A stretch of 43,154 nucleotides of DNA from Candidatus Polarisedimenticolia bacterium. GTDB lineage: Bacteria; Acidobacteriota; Polarisedimenticolia; Gp22-AA2; AA152. The stretch is taken from contig DASTZC010000060.1 of NCBI GenBank assembly GCA_035764505.1, positions 1 to 43,154 on the forward strand. The letters are read 5' to 3'. The translations under genes were made by a program, and so were the position numbers. Under the pieces are notes generated by a model, which saw only the letters and a list, made by a program, of their open reading frames with translations, had not been told where the DNA came from and did no database searches. This document shows, one piece after another, positions 23,152 to 32,090 of the stretch. Position 1 is the stretch's first letter; each line of letters starts with the position of its first letter.

Positions 23152-24804
23152 GTGGCCTTTCAGCGCCAGGTCGTCGCCCGGTTGAAGCGGGAGATCTTCG
23201 GAGTCGACCCCAACTCGGCGCGCAAGTACATCCAGGAATTCCACCAGGACTTCGAGCAGTTCCGCGAGATCAGCTCCTATGACGACCTGCTGCGAGCCTG
23301 TGTCCACAGCGACATCGTCTTCATCGGCGATTACCACGCGCTTCCTTCCTGCCAGGCGTTCGAGGCGCGCCTGCTGAGTGAGATCGCTTCCCGCGGCCGC
23401 ACCATCCTCTGCCTGGAGATGATCTACGGCCGGCAGCAGCGCATTCTCGACCGCTTCATGTCGGGCGAGATCTCCGAGGACGAGTTCCTGCGCCGCATCC
23501 GCTACGACCTGGAATGGGGCTACGACTGGCAGGGTTTCCGGCCCCTGTTCCAGGCGGCGCGCGACGGCTCGGTGCCGGTGTACGGCATCGACTGCGAGCC
23601 GCGCAGCGGCTTCCGTCACATCCGCAAGCGCGATGCCTACGCTGCCGCCCGCATCGCCACGGTGGCGGAGAAGAACCCGGGCGCGCGCCTCCTGGTCATC
23701 GTCGGAGAATCCCACCTCGGCCGCAAGCACCTCCCAGGAAGGGTGCGCCACGCCCTGCGCCGGCGCCACAGGACCGCCTCGATGCTGACCGTCGTGCAGA
23801 ACCTCGAGAACCTCTACTGGCAGCTGGCCGAGCAGGGACAGCCCGGGCGCGACGTCGTGCAGGTGGCGGACGACGCCTACTGCGTCTTCAACGCCAGCCC
23901 GCTCGAGAAATACGAGTCGTACCGCCAGGTGCTGGACCGCTGGAAAGGGGAGCAGGAGGACGACTCCGATGTCGACCTGACCCCTACCGTCTACAACATC
24001 ATCGACACGATTCTGGATTTCCTGCGCATCGACAAGTACACCCACTGCCTGAGAAAGGACTCAGGCCGCTGCAGCGAGTACCTGGTGGACGCCTATCCCG
24101 AGGTCTACGGCACCCTCGAGGAGGCGGTCTTCCGCAAGATTCTGCGCTCCGCCCACCTCGGCTCGGACGAGAGCGAGGCGATCCTGGCGCACGTCCAGAA
24201 GAAAGGCTCCTGCTTTGTGCCGAGGCTGAACGCCATCTTCCTCGGCCAGTTCGATCTGGCGCACGGCGGCGAGGAAGCGGCCCACTTCGTCAACCTGGCC
24301 CTCAAGCGTGAGCTGTACGAGGAGGCCCCCGCGCGGCTGCCGGCCCACGATCTCTTCTACGGTCGTGTCGTGGAGGAGGCGCTCGCGTTCTTCGGGTCGA
24401 AGCTGATTGTCCCCGGCCGGAACCACTTCTTCGAGACCGAGTTCTACCAGTACTATCGCAAGGATCCCGAGGTGGTTGAAGCCAAGACCCCTTACAGCTA
24501 CGAGGAGTTCCGCGAGATCATCGACTTCATCCTGCTGCACAAGAAATTCGAGACGCGCTACGGGGAGTACGAAGAGGTGCCGGGGGAGCTCTTGCGCGGC
24601 ATCCGCTCCGGGCCGAAACGCAGCAACGTGCTGGTGCACGAGCTGGGGTATTTCCTGGGTCAGCAGATCTACGACGGCTACCATGCCGGCGCCATCACCC
24701 GCAAGGAGATCTCCGACCTGTTCCGCAAGAAGATGGTGGAGAGCGGGAGCGCCCTGCGCACCTACCTCGATCTCGTGGAGAAACTCTCCGGAGTGCCCGC
24801 CTGA
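23152..24804 (+). CDS. ChaN-like (Tiki superfamily) protein with a long C-terminal extension
   Basis: 550 residues from GTG 23152. Residues about 45-215 match the ChaN/haem-binding-uptake (Tiki) pattern: DIVFIGDYHALPSCQAFEARLL, ILCLEMIYGRQQRILDRF, and ARLLVIVGESHLGRKHLP, with the conserved GDxH, LEM and GExH segments. There is no signal peptide or lipobox, unlike ChaN lipoproteins, so it is probably cytoplasmic. The C-terminal 300 residues are unfamiliar and helical, with LVHELGYFLGQQIYDGYHAG near the end. An in-frame CTG at 23116, just after GGAGGAGG and overlapping the tatA stop, would add 12 residues and may be the true start. Function is unknown. Confidence 0.82.
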   Translation: MAFQRQVVARLKREIFGVDPNSARKYIQEFHQDFEQFREISSYDDLLRACVHSDIVFIGDYHALPSCQAFEARLLSEIASRGRTILCLEMIYGRQQRILDRFMSGEISEDEFLRRIRYDLEWGYDWQGFRPLFQAARDGSVPVYGIDCEPRSGFRHIRKRDAYAAARIATVAEKNPGARLLVIVGESHLGRKHLPGRVRHALRRRHRTASMLTVVQNLENLYWQLAEQGQPGRDVVQVADDAYCVFNASPLEKYESYRQVLDRWKGEQEDDSDVDLTPTVYNIIDTILDFLRIDKYTHCLRKDSGRCSEYLVDAYPEVYGTLEEAVFRKILRSAHLGSDESEAILAHVQKKGSCFVPRLNAIFLGQFDLAHGGEEAAHFVNLALKRELYEEAPARLPAHDLFYGRVVEEALAFFGSKLIVPGRNHFFETEFYQYYRKDPEVVEAKTPYSYEEFREIIDFILLHKKFETRYGEYEEVPGELLRGIRSGPKRSNVLVHELGYFLGQQIYDGYHAGAITRKEISDLFRKKMVESGSALRTYLDLVEKLSGVPA

Positions 24805-24866
24805 AGCGGCATTGCTTGCGCCGGCATGCCGCGCGGGGATAGACTTGGCGCCAATCGGGGGGATGG

Positions 24867-25097
24867 ATGCCTGTCCAGGCTTTCGTTCTGGTCAAGGTCA
24901 AGTCCGGCACGTCCGAGCAGGTGGAAGACGCTCTGTCCGATCTTCCGGGCGTCAAGCTGTCGCACTCGGTGATGGGTCCCTACGATGTCGTGGTCTATGT
25001 CGAGGGAACCAACATCAACAGTCTGCGCGACATGATCATGAAGAAGATCCAGTCGATTCCCGCCGTCCGCCATACGACGACGCTTCTGGTGATATGA
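24867..25097 (+). CDS. Stand-alone Lrp/AsnC ligand-binding (RAM) domain protein
   Basis: 76 residues: AFVLVKVKSGTSEQVEDALSD, then VMGPYDVVVYVEGTNINSLRDMI and IQSIPAVRHTTTLLVI. This is the ligand-binding half of Lrp/AsnC regulators without the helix-turn-helix. Such stand-alone domains oligomerise and bind amino acids, but their partners are often unknown. The ATG at 24867 follows a G-rich ribosome site. The gene sits 62 nt after the ChaN-like gene. Confidence 0.92.
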   Translation: MPVQAFVLVKVKSGTSEQVEDALSDLPGVKLSHSVMGPYDVVVYVEGTNINSLRDMIMKKIQSIPAVRHTTTLLVI

Positions 25098-25124
25098 GCC
25101 CCCGGTAGGGGCAACAAGGTGGCC

Positions 25125-25427
25125 ATGAGCTCTGCGGATTTTCTAGTCGATCCTGTCGCTCCCGGACTCTACCAGCTCGACGAAGAGACCCTCGTTTCCG
25201 TGCGCACCACCCGGTCGGCCCAGGATCCCTGCCGGTACCGCGTGGTGGCGCTCGCCGCCCTGCGGAACTCTCACCGGGTGGTCCTGCACGCCGCCGTGAC
25301 GGTCGGGTACGGGGCGGACCGTGAGAACGCCCTGCAGGCCTGCCTGGCCAAGGTGCGGGAGAGCCTCGACAAGAAGCCCTTCCTGCCCGTCCCGCGCGCG
25401 GGCCGTCGACCGGAAGCTTCTCTCTGA
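25125..25427 (+). CDS. Small conserved-looking protein of unknown function
   Basis: 100 residues from the ATG at 25125, which has AAGGTGG as ribosome site (a GTG at 25119 is the alternative). The sequence alternates predicted strands and helices: GLYQLDEETLVSVRTTRS, RYRVVALAAL, HRVVLHAAVTVGYGADRENALQACLAKVRESL. No signal peptide or membrane segment is visible. I do not recognise it. It follows the Lrp/AsnC ligand-domain gene by 27 nt and may be co-transcribed. Confidence 0.7.
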   Translation: MSSADFLVDPVAPGLYQLDEETLVSVRTTRSAQDPCRYRVVALAALRNSHRVVLHAAVTVGYGADRENALQACLAKVRESLDKKPFLPVPRAGRRPEASL

Positions 25428-25443
25428 TCGGCCCCGGTAGTCT

Positions 25444-25487
25444 GGTGCCAAATGGCACCGAAATACCCCTCCGGCCGGGGCTTCTTT
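25444..25487 (+). promoter_or_regulatory. Paired hairpins upstream of the subtilisin gene
   Basis: A perfect inverted repeat GGTGCC-AAAT-GGCACC (25444-25459) is followed by CCCC-TCCGGCC-GGGG (25466-25480) and a pyrimidine tract CTTCTTT. The second could terminate the upstream operon; the first resembles an operator. Neither assignment is firm. Confidence 0.45.
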
Positions 25488-25516
25488 CAGGTTGCAAATT
25501 CTTGATTTGACGGTAT

Positions 25517-28500
25517 ATGAAGCGGATGCCCTTCTTCCAGAGGAAGGAACGCCCACGTGTGGGCTTTTTGCGTTTGGCGGCCGGCGCGGCACTGTGCCTG
25601 GCCTCGGCTCTCTCCTTTGAAACCACCCGTGCCGCTGCTGTGCAGGACCCGCCGCTGCGCTTCGGGCTCGTTTCCAACGCTCCCCAGCCGGGTCGGGCTC
25701 GCCTGTCGCTCCAGGACAGCGTCGCCAGGCTCCGCCACGATTACGGCCCCTTCAGCCTGGTCCAGCTCACCTGGGAGCAGGAGTCGGCCCTGCGCGCCGC
25801 CGGTTACGAAATCGACATCCTGGAAGGCGCCGACCGGATTGGCATCGGTCCGTACAGCTTCTCGCTGCCGGCCGGCCCCGGGAATCTTCCAGCCGATCTG
25901 ACCTGGAAGGAGAGCCGTGGCGCCCGGGCGGAAGCCTTCCTGGTCCGTCTCATCGGGCCGCCGGCACCGGATTGGCAGTCCCGCCTGAAAGTGGCGGGCG
26001 CTGAAGTCCTCACGCCCATCCCGTCGTTCAGCTACCTGGCGCTGGTTCCGTCCGAGAGGCGGGCCGCGATTGCCGCGCTCCCTTTCGTGGAGTGGGTCGG
26101 TCCCTACCATCCCGCTTTCAAGCTCTCCTCCGATCTTGCCCGGCGCCACCGGGACGCGGCGCTGCGCGAAACGCCGGAAAGGCTGAATGTCCTCATCTAC
26201 AAATCGATGGACGTGGAAGGCGCGGTGAACCGCATCCGCGGCATGCACGGCGACATCCTCAACCGCTCCCCCTTCGACTTCTACGATCTGGTCACGGTGG
26301 TGCTGCCGGAGAGCCTCGTTCCCGATCTGGCCCGCATGCCCGAAGTCTACGCCGTGGAGGAAGCCCCCGAGCCGCGGCTGGAAGATGAATCCTCCACGCA
26401 GATCCTGGCGGGGCAGTTGAACAACGGCGTGCCTTTCCGTCCCGCGGTGGGCGAGGATTCCTACACTGACTGGCTGGCGGCGCGCGGGCTGGACGGCTCC
26501 GGGGTGACCATCGGCTACGTCGACAACGGCGTCATGAACTTCGATCCGACGAATCACACGACCGGCAGGGTAAACGAGAATCTCCTCTGCGGCACGACCG
26601 GCTCGGAAGGGCACGGCCAGTTCGGGGCGGCCACCGCGGGCGGCAGCTGCGCGCACCCGGGCGAAGCCGGAACCGGCTTCCGCTACGGTCTGGGAGTCGC
26701 CCCGGCGGTGAACTTCATCAACATCCCGTATCTGAAGACCAGCGGCGCCTGCAACCATGACGACGCGACGCGCGCCCGCGATACCCTCAACAACACGGGA
26801 CCCAACGGCGCGCACGGCACGATCCAGAACAACTCCTGGGGCGCCGGGGGATACAGCTCCGATCTGAACATCGTCGAGGATGTTTCCTACACCAGCTACG
26901 AGAGGACCTTCGACATCCTGGCGCGCGACGGTGACTCGACTACTGCCGGGAACCAGCCGCTGATCACCTGCTTTTCCGCGGGGAACGAAGGCAATACGAC
27001 CCCGAACGGCGGGACTGATAATCCCGCCACTCTGACCCGACCGCATGCCGCCAAGAACATCCTGACCACCGGCTCCAGCTCGGTCTATCGTCCCGGGTCG
27101 GGCGCGACGAACACGGAGGATCGCAGTTTCTTCAGCAGCCAGGGGCCGACTTTCGACGGCCGCATCAAGCCCGATTTCATGGCGCCCGGAGGGGCGGCGC
27201 AGAACTTCTCCGCGATCGCTTCCGCCTCGGTGAACGGCTTCGGCAGTGGCTTGGCCGATGGGCTCCACAGCTTGTCTGCCGGAACTTCCTTCGCCACGCC
27301 CCAGACCGCCGGCGGTGCGGCGCTTCTGGTCGAATGGTGGCAAGGGTTAGCGTCCGCCGTTCCGAGCCCGGCGATGGTGAAGGCTTTGCTCCTGAACAGT
27401 GCGCGCGACCTGTCGGGAGGCAACACGCCGGCCGCCATTCCCAACCGCCAGGAGGGGTGGGGACGCTGGAACCTGGGAAACATCCTGGAGCCGGGATCAC
27501 CCACCATCGTCTCGGCGCCGCCGCTTTTCCGCAAGACGAGCGGGCTGCCGGCCGTCTACCTCGACCAGGGTGTCGTCCTTGGGGCGACCGGCGACGTCTA
27601 CCAGCTGATGCTGGCGCCGGCGGATCTGTCGAAGCCCCTGAAGGCGACACTGGTCTGGACCGACGCCCCCGGCGCGGTGAGCTCCTGCCCGTCGCTGGTC
27701 AACAACCTCGACCTCGAGCTGCTGCAAAATGGCAAGGACCTGTTCCGCGGCAACGCCATGACCTTCGGGGCCAGCGTGGCGGGTGCTCCCGCCGACGCGA
27801 TCAACAACGTCGAGCAGATCATCCAGATGGCACCCTCGGGCGTCTACACCCTGACGGTGCGCGGCACGGCGATTGCCGGCGACGGAATCCCGGGAAATGC
27901 CGACACCACGGATCAGGATTTCGCGTTGGTCGTCACCAACGCCACCGTCTACAGCGGTCCGATCCTGGCGGCGGGAGCCATGACGAAATCCGACGCCTGC
28001 GGCGGGATTGGGGCAGGGAGCAACGGCGTGATCGATCCGGGAGAGACGGTGACCTTCTCGTTTCCCCTGGTGAACTCGGGCGGCGCCGCGGCGACCGGCA
28101 TCACCGCTACGCTGGGACCATCGACGCCCGACGTGACCGTCCTCGATGGGAGTATCGCCTACCCGAACATCGCCGCGGGCGCCTCCGCCGGACCCAACGC
28201 GGGGGACACCCTGTCAATCGCTCTCTCCGACGCCCTTCCCTGCGGGTCCGACATCGATCTCACGCTGACCGTCACCACGGCCCAGGGGAGCTTCCAGGTC
28301 CCGGTGCATTTCGACGCGGGCGCGGTGACCCTGACCACGCAGAATATCGCCGGCAGCACCGGCCAGGTCACCGACGATCCGGCAAGTCCCAGCAACTTCA
28401 CCGCGCCTGGAGCGGTCGCCGGAATCCTCGACAGCGTCTCGGTCGATCTCAACATTTCCAGCGTGGATGAGTCGTTCCTGTTCGAGAACTACGACGTTGC

Positions 28501-29128
28501 GCTCATCGCCCCTTCGACCACCGGCGTCACGCTCCACTCGAATCCGTTGCCTTGCCAGGCAATGAGCACCAGCTATCCGGCTTCCCGCCTGCCGCAATCG
28601 GGCACGCTCGATATCTTCAAGGGGCAGAACCCGGCGGGGACCTGGACGCTACGGGTGACCGACAAGAACAACTTCGTGACCGCGACTGGCGGGCATCGAC
28701 CCGGTTCGCTGGGAACGGTCAATTCCTGGATGGTGCACCTGACGCGCGCCACGCCGCCGGCCTGCACGACCTGCTCGACTACCGTGCCTCCGCCCGAGGT
28801 CAGCGCCCCCGAGTCGAGCCTGCCGCTGATGCTCACCTACAACTTCGGCACCGGGGAGATCAGCTTCAGCTGGGAGAACCTCGGCATACAAGCCGACAGC
28901 TACCGCCTCCTGCAGGGCTTCATCTCCAGCCTGGCCAATACCGGAGTGACCTCGTCGAACACCGCCCCCGTCCTGTGCGGACTGACCGGCACGAACGCCA
29001 CGCTCGTCCCGGGCGCCGGCGCCTACTTCTACCTGGTGGCCGCGCAGAAAGGGACGACGGTCGGCTCCCTGGGCGAAGCGACCGATCAGCTCACCTACCC
29101 CCGCACCGCCAGCCTGGCCTGCCCTTAG
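25517..29128 (+). CDS. Secreted subtilisin-like serine protease (S8) with C-terminal P-domain
   Basis: 1203 residues. A signal peptide (FLRLAAGAALCLASALS) leads into a long propeptide-like region to about residue 290. The S8 triad is Asp336 (GYVDNGV), His366 (EGHGQFGAA) and Ser591 (GTSFATPQTAGG), with the oxyanion Asn in CFSAGNEGN. A large insert with NNSWGAGGY lies between His and Ser. A CARDB-like stretch (about 830-935) precedes a proprotein-convertase P-domain (about 938-1077: DSVSVDLNISSVDESF, GTWTLRVTDK, WMVHL), then a beta-rich tail. The ATG at 25517 has no ribosome site; GTG 25559 downstream of AGGAAGG would still encode the signal peptide. Probably an extracellular peptidase. Confidence 0.93.
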   Translation: MKRMPFFQRKERPRVGFLRLAAGAALCLASALSFETTRAAAVQDPPLRFGLVSNAPQPGRARLSLQDSVARLRHDYGPFSLVQLTWEQESALRAAGYEIDILEGADRIGIGPYSFSLPAGPGNLPADLTWKESRGARAEAFLVRLIGPPAPDWQSRLKVAGAEVLTPIPSFSYLALVPSERRAAIAALPFVEWVGPYHPAFKLSSDLARRHRDAALRETPERLNVLIYKSMDVEGAVNRIRGMHGDILNRSPFDFYDLVTVVLPESLVPDLARMPEVYAVEEAPEPRLEDESSTQILAGQLNNGVPFRPAVGEDSYTDWLAARGLDGSGVTIGYVDNGVMNFDPTNHTTGRVNENLLCGTTGSEGHGQFGAATAGGSCAHPGEAGTGFRYGLGVAPAVNFINIPYLKTSGACNHDDATRARDTLNNTGPNGAHGTIQNNSWGAGGYSSDLNIVEDVSYTSYERTFDILARDGDSTTAGNQPLITCFSAGNEGNTTPNGGTDNPATLTRPHAAKNILTTGSSSVYRPGSGATNTEDRSFFSSQGPTFDGRIKPDFMAPGGAAQNFSAIASASVNGFGSGLADGLHSLSAGTSFATPQTAGGAALLVEWWQGLASAVPSPAMVKALLLNSARDLSGGNTPAAIPNRQEGWGRWNLGNILEPGSPTIVSAPPLFRKTSGLPAVYLDQGVVLGATGDVYQLMLAPADLSKPLKATLVWTDAPGAVSSCPSLVNNLDLELLQNGKDLFRGNAMTFGASVAGAPADAINNVEQIIQMAPSGVYTLTVRGTAIAGDGIPGNADTTDQDFALVVTNATVYSGPILAAGAMTKSDACGGIGAGSNGVIDPGETVTFSFPLVNSGGAAATGITATLGPSTPDVTVLDGSIAYPNIAAGASAGPNAGDTLSIALSDALPCGSDIDLTLTVTTAQGSFQVPVHFDAGAVTLTTQNIAGSTGQVTDDPASPSNFTAPGAVAGILDSVSVDLNISSVDESFLFENYDVALIAPSTTGVTLHSNPLPCQAMSTSYPASRLPQSGTLDIFKGQNPAGTWTLRVTDKNNFVTATGGHRPGSLGTVNSWMVHLTRATPPACTTCSTTVPPPEVSAPESSLPLMLTYNFGTGEISFSWENLGIQADSYRLLQGFISSLANTGVTSSNTAPVLCGLTGTNATLVPGAGAYFYLVAAQKGTTVGSLGEATDQLTYPRTASLACP
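25551..25569 (+). terminator. Terminator-like hairpin inside the 5' end of the subtilisin gene
   Basis: GCCCAC-GT-GTGGGC followed by five T (25565-25569), 34 nt into the reading frame. It has the form of a rho-independent terminator or attenuator. If the true start is GTG 25559 it would overlap the start codon itself. Confidence 0.5.
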
Positions 29129-29254
29129 CAAAGGAAGTCACATCGCGCGCCCCCGCGCCGACACCGAGCGCGAGCCGGCTCGAGCCGGAGCGGCGGTTTT
29201 CGGGTCAACTCGAGGGCTGGGTTGATGGTACGGACAGCGGCAGGGTAAAAGCCT

Positions 29255-29290
29255 GGCGTCCGGGACCCGAGGGACCGAGTCCCGGACGCC
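29255..29290. terminator. Hairpin between convergent protease genes
   Basis: A perfect 12-bp stem, GGCGTCCGGGAC with GTCCCGGACGCC, and a 12-nt loop. On the minus strand it is followed by AGGCTTTT. It lies in the 174-nt gap between the S8 gene (+) and S1 gene (-) and can serve both. Confidence 0.75.
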
Positions 29291-29302
29291 CCTCTCTGAT
29301 TG

Positions 29303-30787
29303 CTAAGGAGCGAGGATGGGCTGAACCGTCGCGAAGTAGAAGGCGAAAGCGCCGTCTACCGTGGCGTTGGCTCCGCCCGGGCCGCTGCTGCAGGTGCTGC
29401 TGGGGCTGCTACCGCAGGTGCCGCTGAGCTGTCCCACCACCTGGTTGGAGGTGTTGGTGATGGGCGAGCCGCTGCTGCCTCCGTCGATCCCGCCCAGGGT
29501 GTCGCGGCTGTAGATGCGCTCGCCGCGCGGCCATCCGGAGCAGGTCGGAGCGCCGGTGTCGACGCTGTGCTCGGAGTAGACCTGCGTGCCGAACTGCGGA
29601 TTGCTGACCCGGCGCATGGCTGTGCCGTTGCTGTTGGCCACCGGGGCGGAGGTCCAGCCCAGGTAAACCGAGCCTGAAGGCGGGGCTTGAGCTGAGCTCA
29701 GACGAAGCAGAGTGAAATCCCCCTTCCGATTGGTGGCAGCAATCGACGAGCCCGACGACTGGTAAGGCCAGCCGTTGTTGCTCGGGCAGGTGCCGTTGCA
29801 GGTGTTGGTGCGGAAGCGCCAGTAGAAGTTGACGTTCGCCGCGGTGTTGTTCTTGCTGAGACAGTGGTTCGCCGTCAGGAAGAAACTGTCGGATGAGGGA
29901 TTCGAGTCGTTGAGCAGGCCGCCCGTACAGGTGTAGATGAAGGCGCCCTGGATCCACTCCATCTTGGCGATGGCGTCCTTGATGCCGTTGGCGTTGGCGT
30001 AGCAGTTCGCGTCCACGATGCAGGTGGCGTTGCCGCAGATTCCCGGAGGAGGAGGAGCGTCCGGTGTCGGGATGATCTGGCCGGCGCCCTTGCGGGTGAT
30101 GAACCCGGCCTCGGTTGCCTTGAAAGCCACGGCGGCAAGGTCGGCGGCGGTTACAGGAGCTGACAGGCGGACCTGCAGGACACCTTCCGTGCCGAACACC
30201 GTCGACGTCCAGAACTCACCCGTGCCGTTGGGCCCGGAACTCTTATAAGGTCCATAGGCCTGTCCGTCCAGAGCGTAGAAGTACATCTCCGCATTGCGGG
30301 GCAGCGACATTCCCTCCACATGCACGCGGATCGCTCCGGCTTCTTCGGAGCGAATCGCGACCGCCCAGGTGAACCCGCCGTCAGCGGTGGGCGTGGCGGG
30401 GGCGCTGGGACCCTGGCGAGGCTGGTTGTCCTGTCCGCGGGAGAGGCCCGAAACCTCGACTCCAGGAGTCAGGGGCTTCACGACACCGATCTTGAGGGGC
30501 GTGTCCTTGCCGTTATCCACGAGACCGATCTCTTCGGCGGGAATCTGAATCTTGATCGCGGATTCGAGGGCGGACGGAGGCAGCTCGCCTGAGAGCCGGC
30601 GAGTCAGATCCGCCTGCATCGCACGGGCATCATCCTGTGTCGGCCCCTCGGTGGACACGGCCGAGGGCAACTCAGGATAGGCACGCCCGTTTCCGGCGGA
30701 GGAAGGCACCGCCGAAATGGCGATCACGACCGCCAAGGCAGCAATCACCAGAAACGCAATCTTCCACGTTTTGGATGGGCTCTTCAT
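29303..30787 (-). CDS. Secreted trypsin-fold (S1) serine protease, lysyl-endopeptidase-like
   Basis: 494 residues with a signal peptide (KIAFLVIAALAVVIAISAV) and a long propeptide to about residue 250. The triad is His308 (TANHC), Asp357 (KGDFTLLRL) and Ser439 (DGGSSGSPI). The Cys-rich segment GNATCIVDANC and the spacing of Cys pairs resemble the Achromobacter lysyl-endopeptidase group rather than animal trypsin. The propeptide region contains a beta domain (GGFTWAVAIRSEEAGAIRVHVEGM), as in other proteases of this type. The ATG at 30787 follows GGGAGTG. A promoter lies about 140 nt upstream. It faces another secreted protease gene. Confidence 0.93.
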   Translation of the reverse strand: MKSPSKTWKIAFLVIAALAVVIAISAVPSSAGNGRAYPELPSAVSTEGPTQDDARAMQADLTRRLSGELPPSALESAIKIQIPAEEIGLVDNGKDTPLKIGVVKPLTPGVEVSGLSRGQDNQPRQGPSAPATPTADGGFTWAVAIRSEEAGAIRVHVEGMSLPRNAEMYFYALDGQAYGPYKSSGPNGTGEFWTSTVFGTEGVLQVRLSAPVTAADLAAVAFKATEAGFITRKGAGQIIPTPDAPPPPGICGNATCIVDANCYANANGIKDAIAKMEWIQGAFIYTCTGGLLNDSNPSSDSFFLTANHCLSKNNTAANVNFYWRFRTNTCNGTCPSNNGWPYQSSGSSIAATNRKGDFTLLRLSSAQAPPSGSVYLGWTSAPVANSNGTAMRRVSNPQFGTQVYSEHSVDTGAPTCSGWPRGERIYSRDTLGGIDGGSSGSPITNTSNQVVGQLSGTCGSSPSSTCSSGPGGANATVDGAFAFYFATVQPILAP

Positions 30788-31120
30788 TTAACCGCACTCC
30801 CATGGAATGAGTTATCTCAACAACGTTTCCCGGGACCCCTCCGGCTGCGGTGTCCACCTCCTTTCCCGTGCCGGCAGTCCGGCCGCTGGAGGGATTCTTG
30901 ATGTGTGAGATTCGAGTCGAGCGTGCCTCTATTACGCCCATCCATCCGGAGCGTCAAGGCAAAACACCAGGTGCGGCACCCGAAATGCCGGCTCAGCATT
31001 CCAATCGCGAACCAGTCTTGGCGAAATGGCATAAAGGTGGGGCCGGCTCGAAACTTCTTCCGGCTTGATTCGTTCTAGAAGCCTGGGGGAAGGAGCGGCT
31101 CGCCTACCAGGGAGAATCCG
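30788..31120. other. Divergent intergenic region, S1 protease / PD40 propeller
   Basis: 333 nt. It holds the S1 protease promoter (30929-30957) and about 135 nt of leader. That leader contains, on the minus strand, a near-perfect AAGGAGGTG with no ATG in the usual window. On the plus side I find only a ribosome site (GGGAGA) before the ATG at 31121 and no clear promoter hexamers. Confidence 0.6.
30929..30957 (-). promoter_or_regulatory. Promoter of the S1 protease gene
   Basis: Minus-strand TTGACG (30957-30952), 17-nt spacer, TAATAG (30934-30929). The predicted start near 30922 gives a leader of about 135 nt. Confidence 0.6.
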
Positions 31121-32029
31121 ATGCGGGGAATCGGCAAGGCTGTAACGGGCATGGGTCTGCTCGCGGTCACGGCGTCGGGACTGGCGCTGGCCAGCGTCGG
31201 CGCGTCGCCAGCGGCTCCGGCTTTCAAGGAGCCGCAGAAGCTCCTCTGGAAGGACGGCGTGAAGAACGCCTATCCGCGCTGGTCGAAGGATGGCAAGCGC
31301 ATCCTCTACCAGTCGAACCGGACGGGGAAGTGGCAGATCTACGTGATGAACGCCGACCTTTCCAATGAAATCCAGATTACGAAAGACGAGGCCAACAACA
31401 ACTTCCCCGATTGGTCGCCGGACAACTCCCAAATCGCTTTCGTTTCGGACCGGGGCGGCAACGAGGATGTCTACGTGATGCGCTCCGATGGCAGCGGCGC
31501 CAGGAACCTGTCGAACGCCGCGGGCGATGACATCCATCCCTACTGGGCGCCGGATGGGAAAAAGATCCTGTTCAACTCGGGCCGTGACGGAGGCCACCTG
31601 CAGATCTACGAGATCAATTCCGATGGGTCGGGCCTGCGGCGGCTTGCCACCTCGCCCGATGAAGACACCTGCGCGCGCGTCTCGCCGAAAGGCGACCGGA
31701 TCCTCTACCTGGCCAATCTCGCGGCCGGCGTCGACGACGTCATGATGCGCGACCGCGACGGCTCCAACCCTCGCAACGTCACCAACGATGGGCCCATGGA
31801 CGGATGGCCGACCTGGACCCCGGACGGCCGCATCGTCTTCTCCTCACGGCGCAACGGTCCCTTCGCGCTGTTCATGATGGATGCGGACGGCTCGCATGCC
31901 CGCCAGCTCACCGATCCCAAGCCCCCCTTCCTTGACGCCCGGGCCAGCGTTTCGCGCGACGGCACGAAAATCGTCTTCAACCGCGAAAGCGGGGAGACCA
32001 TCGGCATCTACGTCGTGAGTCTGAAGTAG
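31121..32029 (+). CDS. Exported PD40/TolB-like six-bladed beta-propeller protein
   Basis: 302 residues. A signal peptide (GKAVTGMGLLAVTASGLALASVG) is followed by six PD40 blades, each with a W/V-(S/T)-x-DG-(K/R)-I core and a YVM-x-x-DGS-like exit: YPRWSKDGKRILYQSNR, DWSPDNSQIAFVSDRGG, YWAPDGKKILFNSGRDG, RVSPKGDRILYLANLA, TWTPDGRIVFSSRRNG and SVSRDGTKIVFNRESG. These are the TolB-type propeller repeats. No TolB N-terminal domain and no pal/tol genes are present, so it is a secreted or periplasmic propeller of unknown ligand rather than TolB itself. Confidence 0.9.
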   Translation: MRGIGKAVTGMGLLAVTASGLALASVGASPAAPAFKEPQKLLWKDGVKNAYPRWSKDGKRILYQSNRTGKWQIYVMNADLSNEIQITKDEANNNFPDWSPDNSQIAFVSDRGGNEDVYVMRSDGSGARNLSNAAGDDIHPYWAPDGKKILFNSGRDGGHLQIYEINSDGSGLRRLATSPDEDTCARVSPKGDRILYLANLAAGVDDVMMRDRDGSNPRNVTNDGPMDGWPTWTPDGRIVFSSRRNGPFALFMMDADGSHARQLTDPKPPFLDARASVSRDGTKIVFNRESGETIGIYVVSLK

Positions 32030-32049
32030 ACGGGATACCCGCGCTGAAA

Positions 32050-32063
32050 TCACGCCAGCGTGA
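32050..32063. terminator. Short hairpin between convergent genes
   Basis: TCACGC-CA-GCGTGA in the 61-nt gap between the PD40 gene and the GGDEF-EAL gene. The stem is 6 bp and there is no T-run, so it is only a weak terminator candidate. Confidence 0.3.
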
Positions 32064-32090
32064 CAATCCGGCGAAGCATTGGATCTATGG

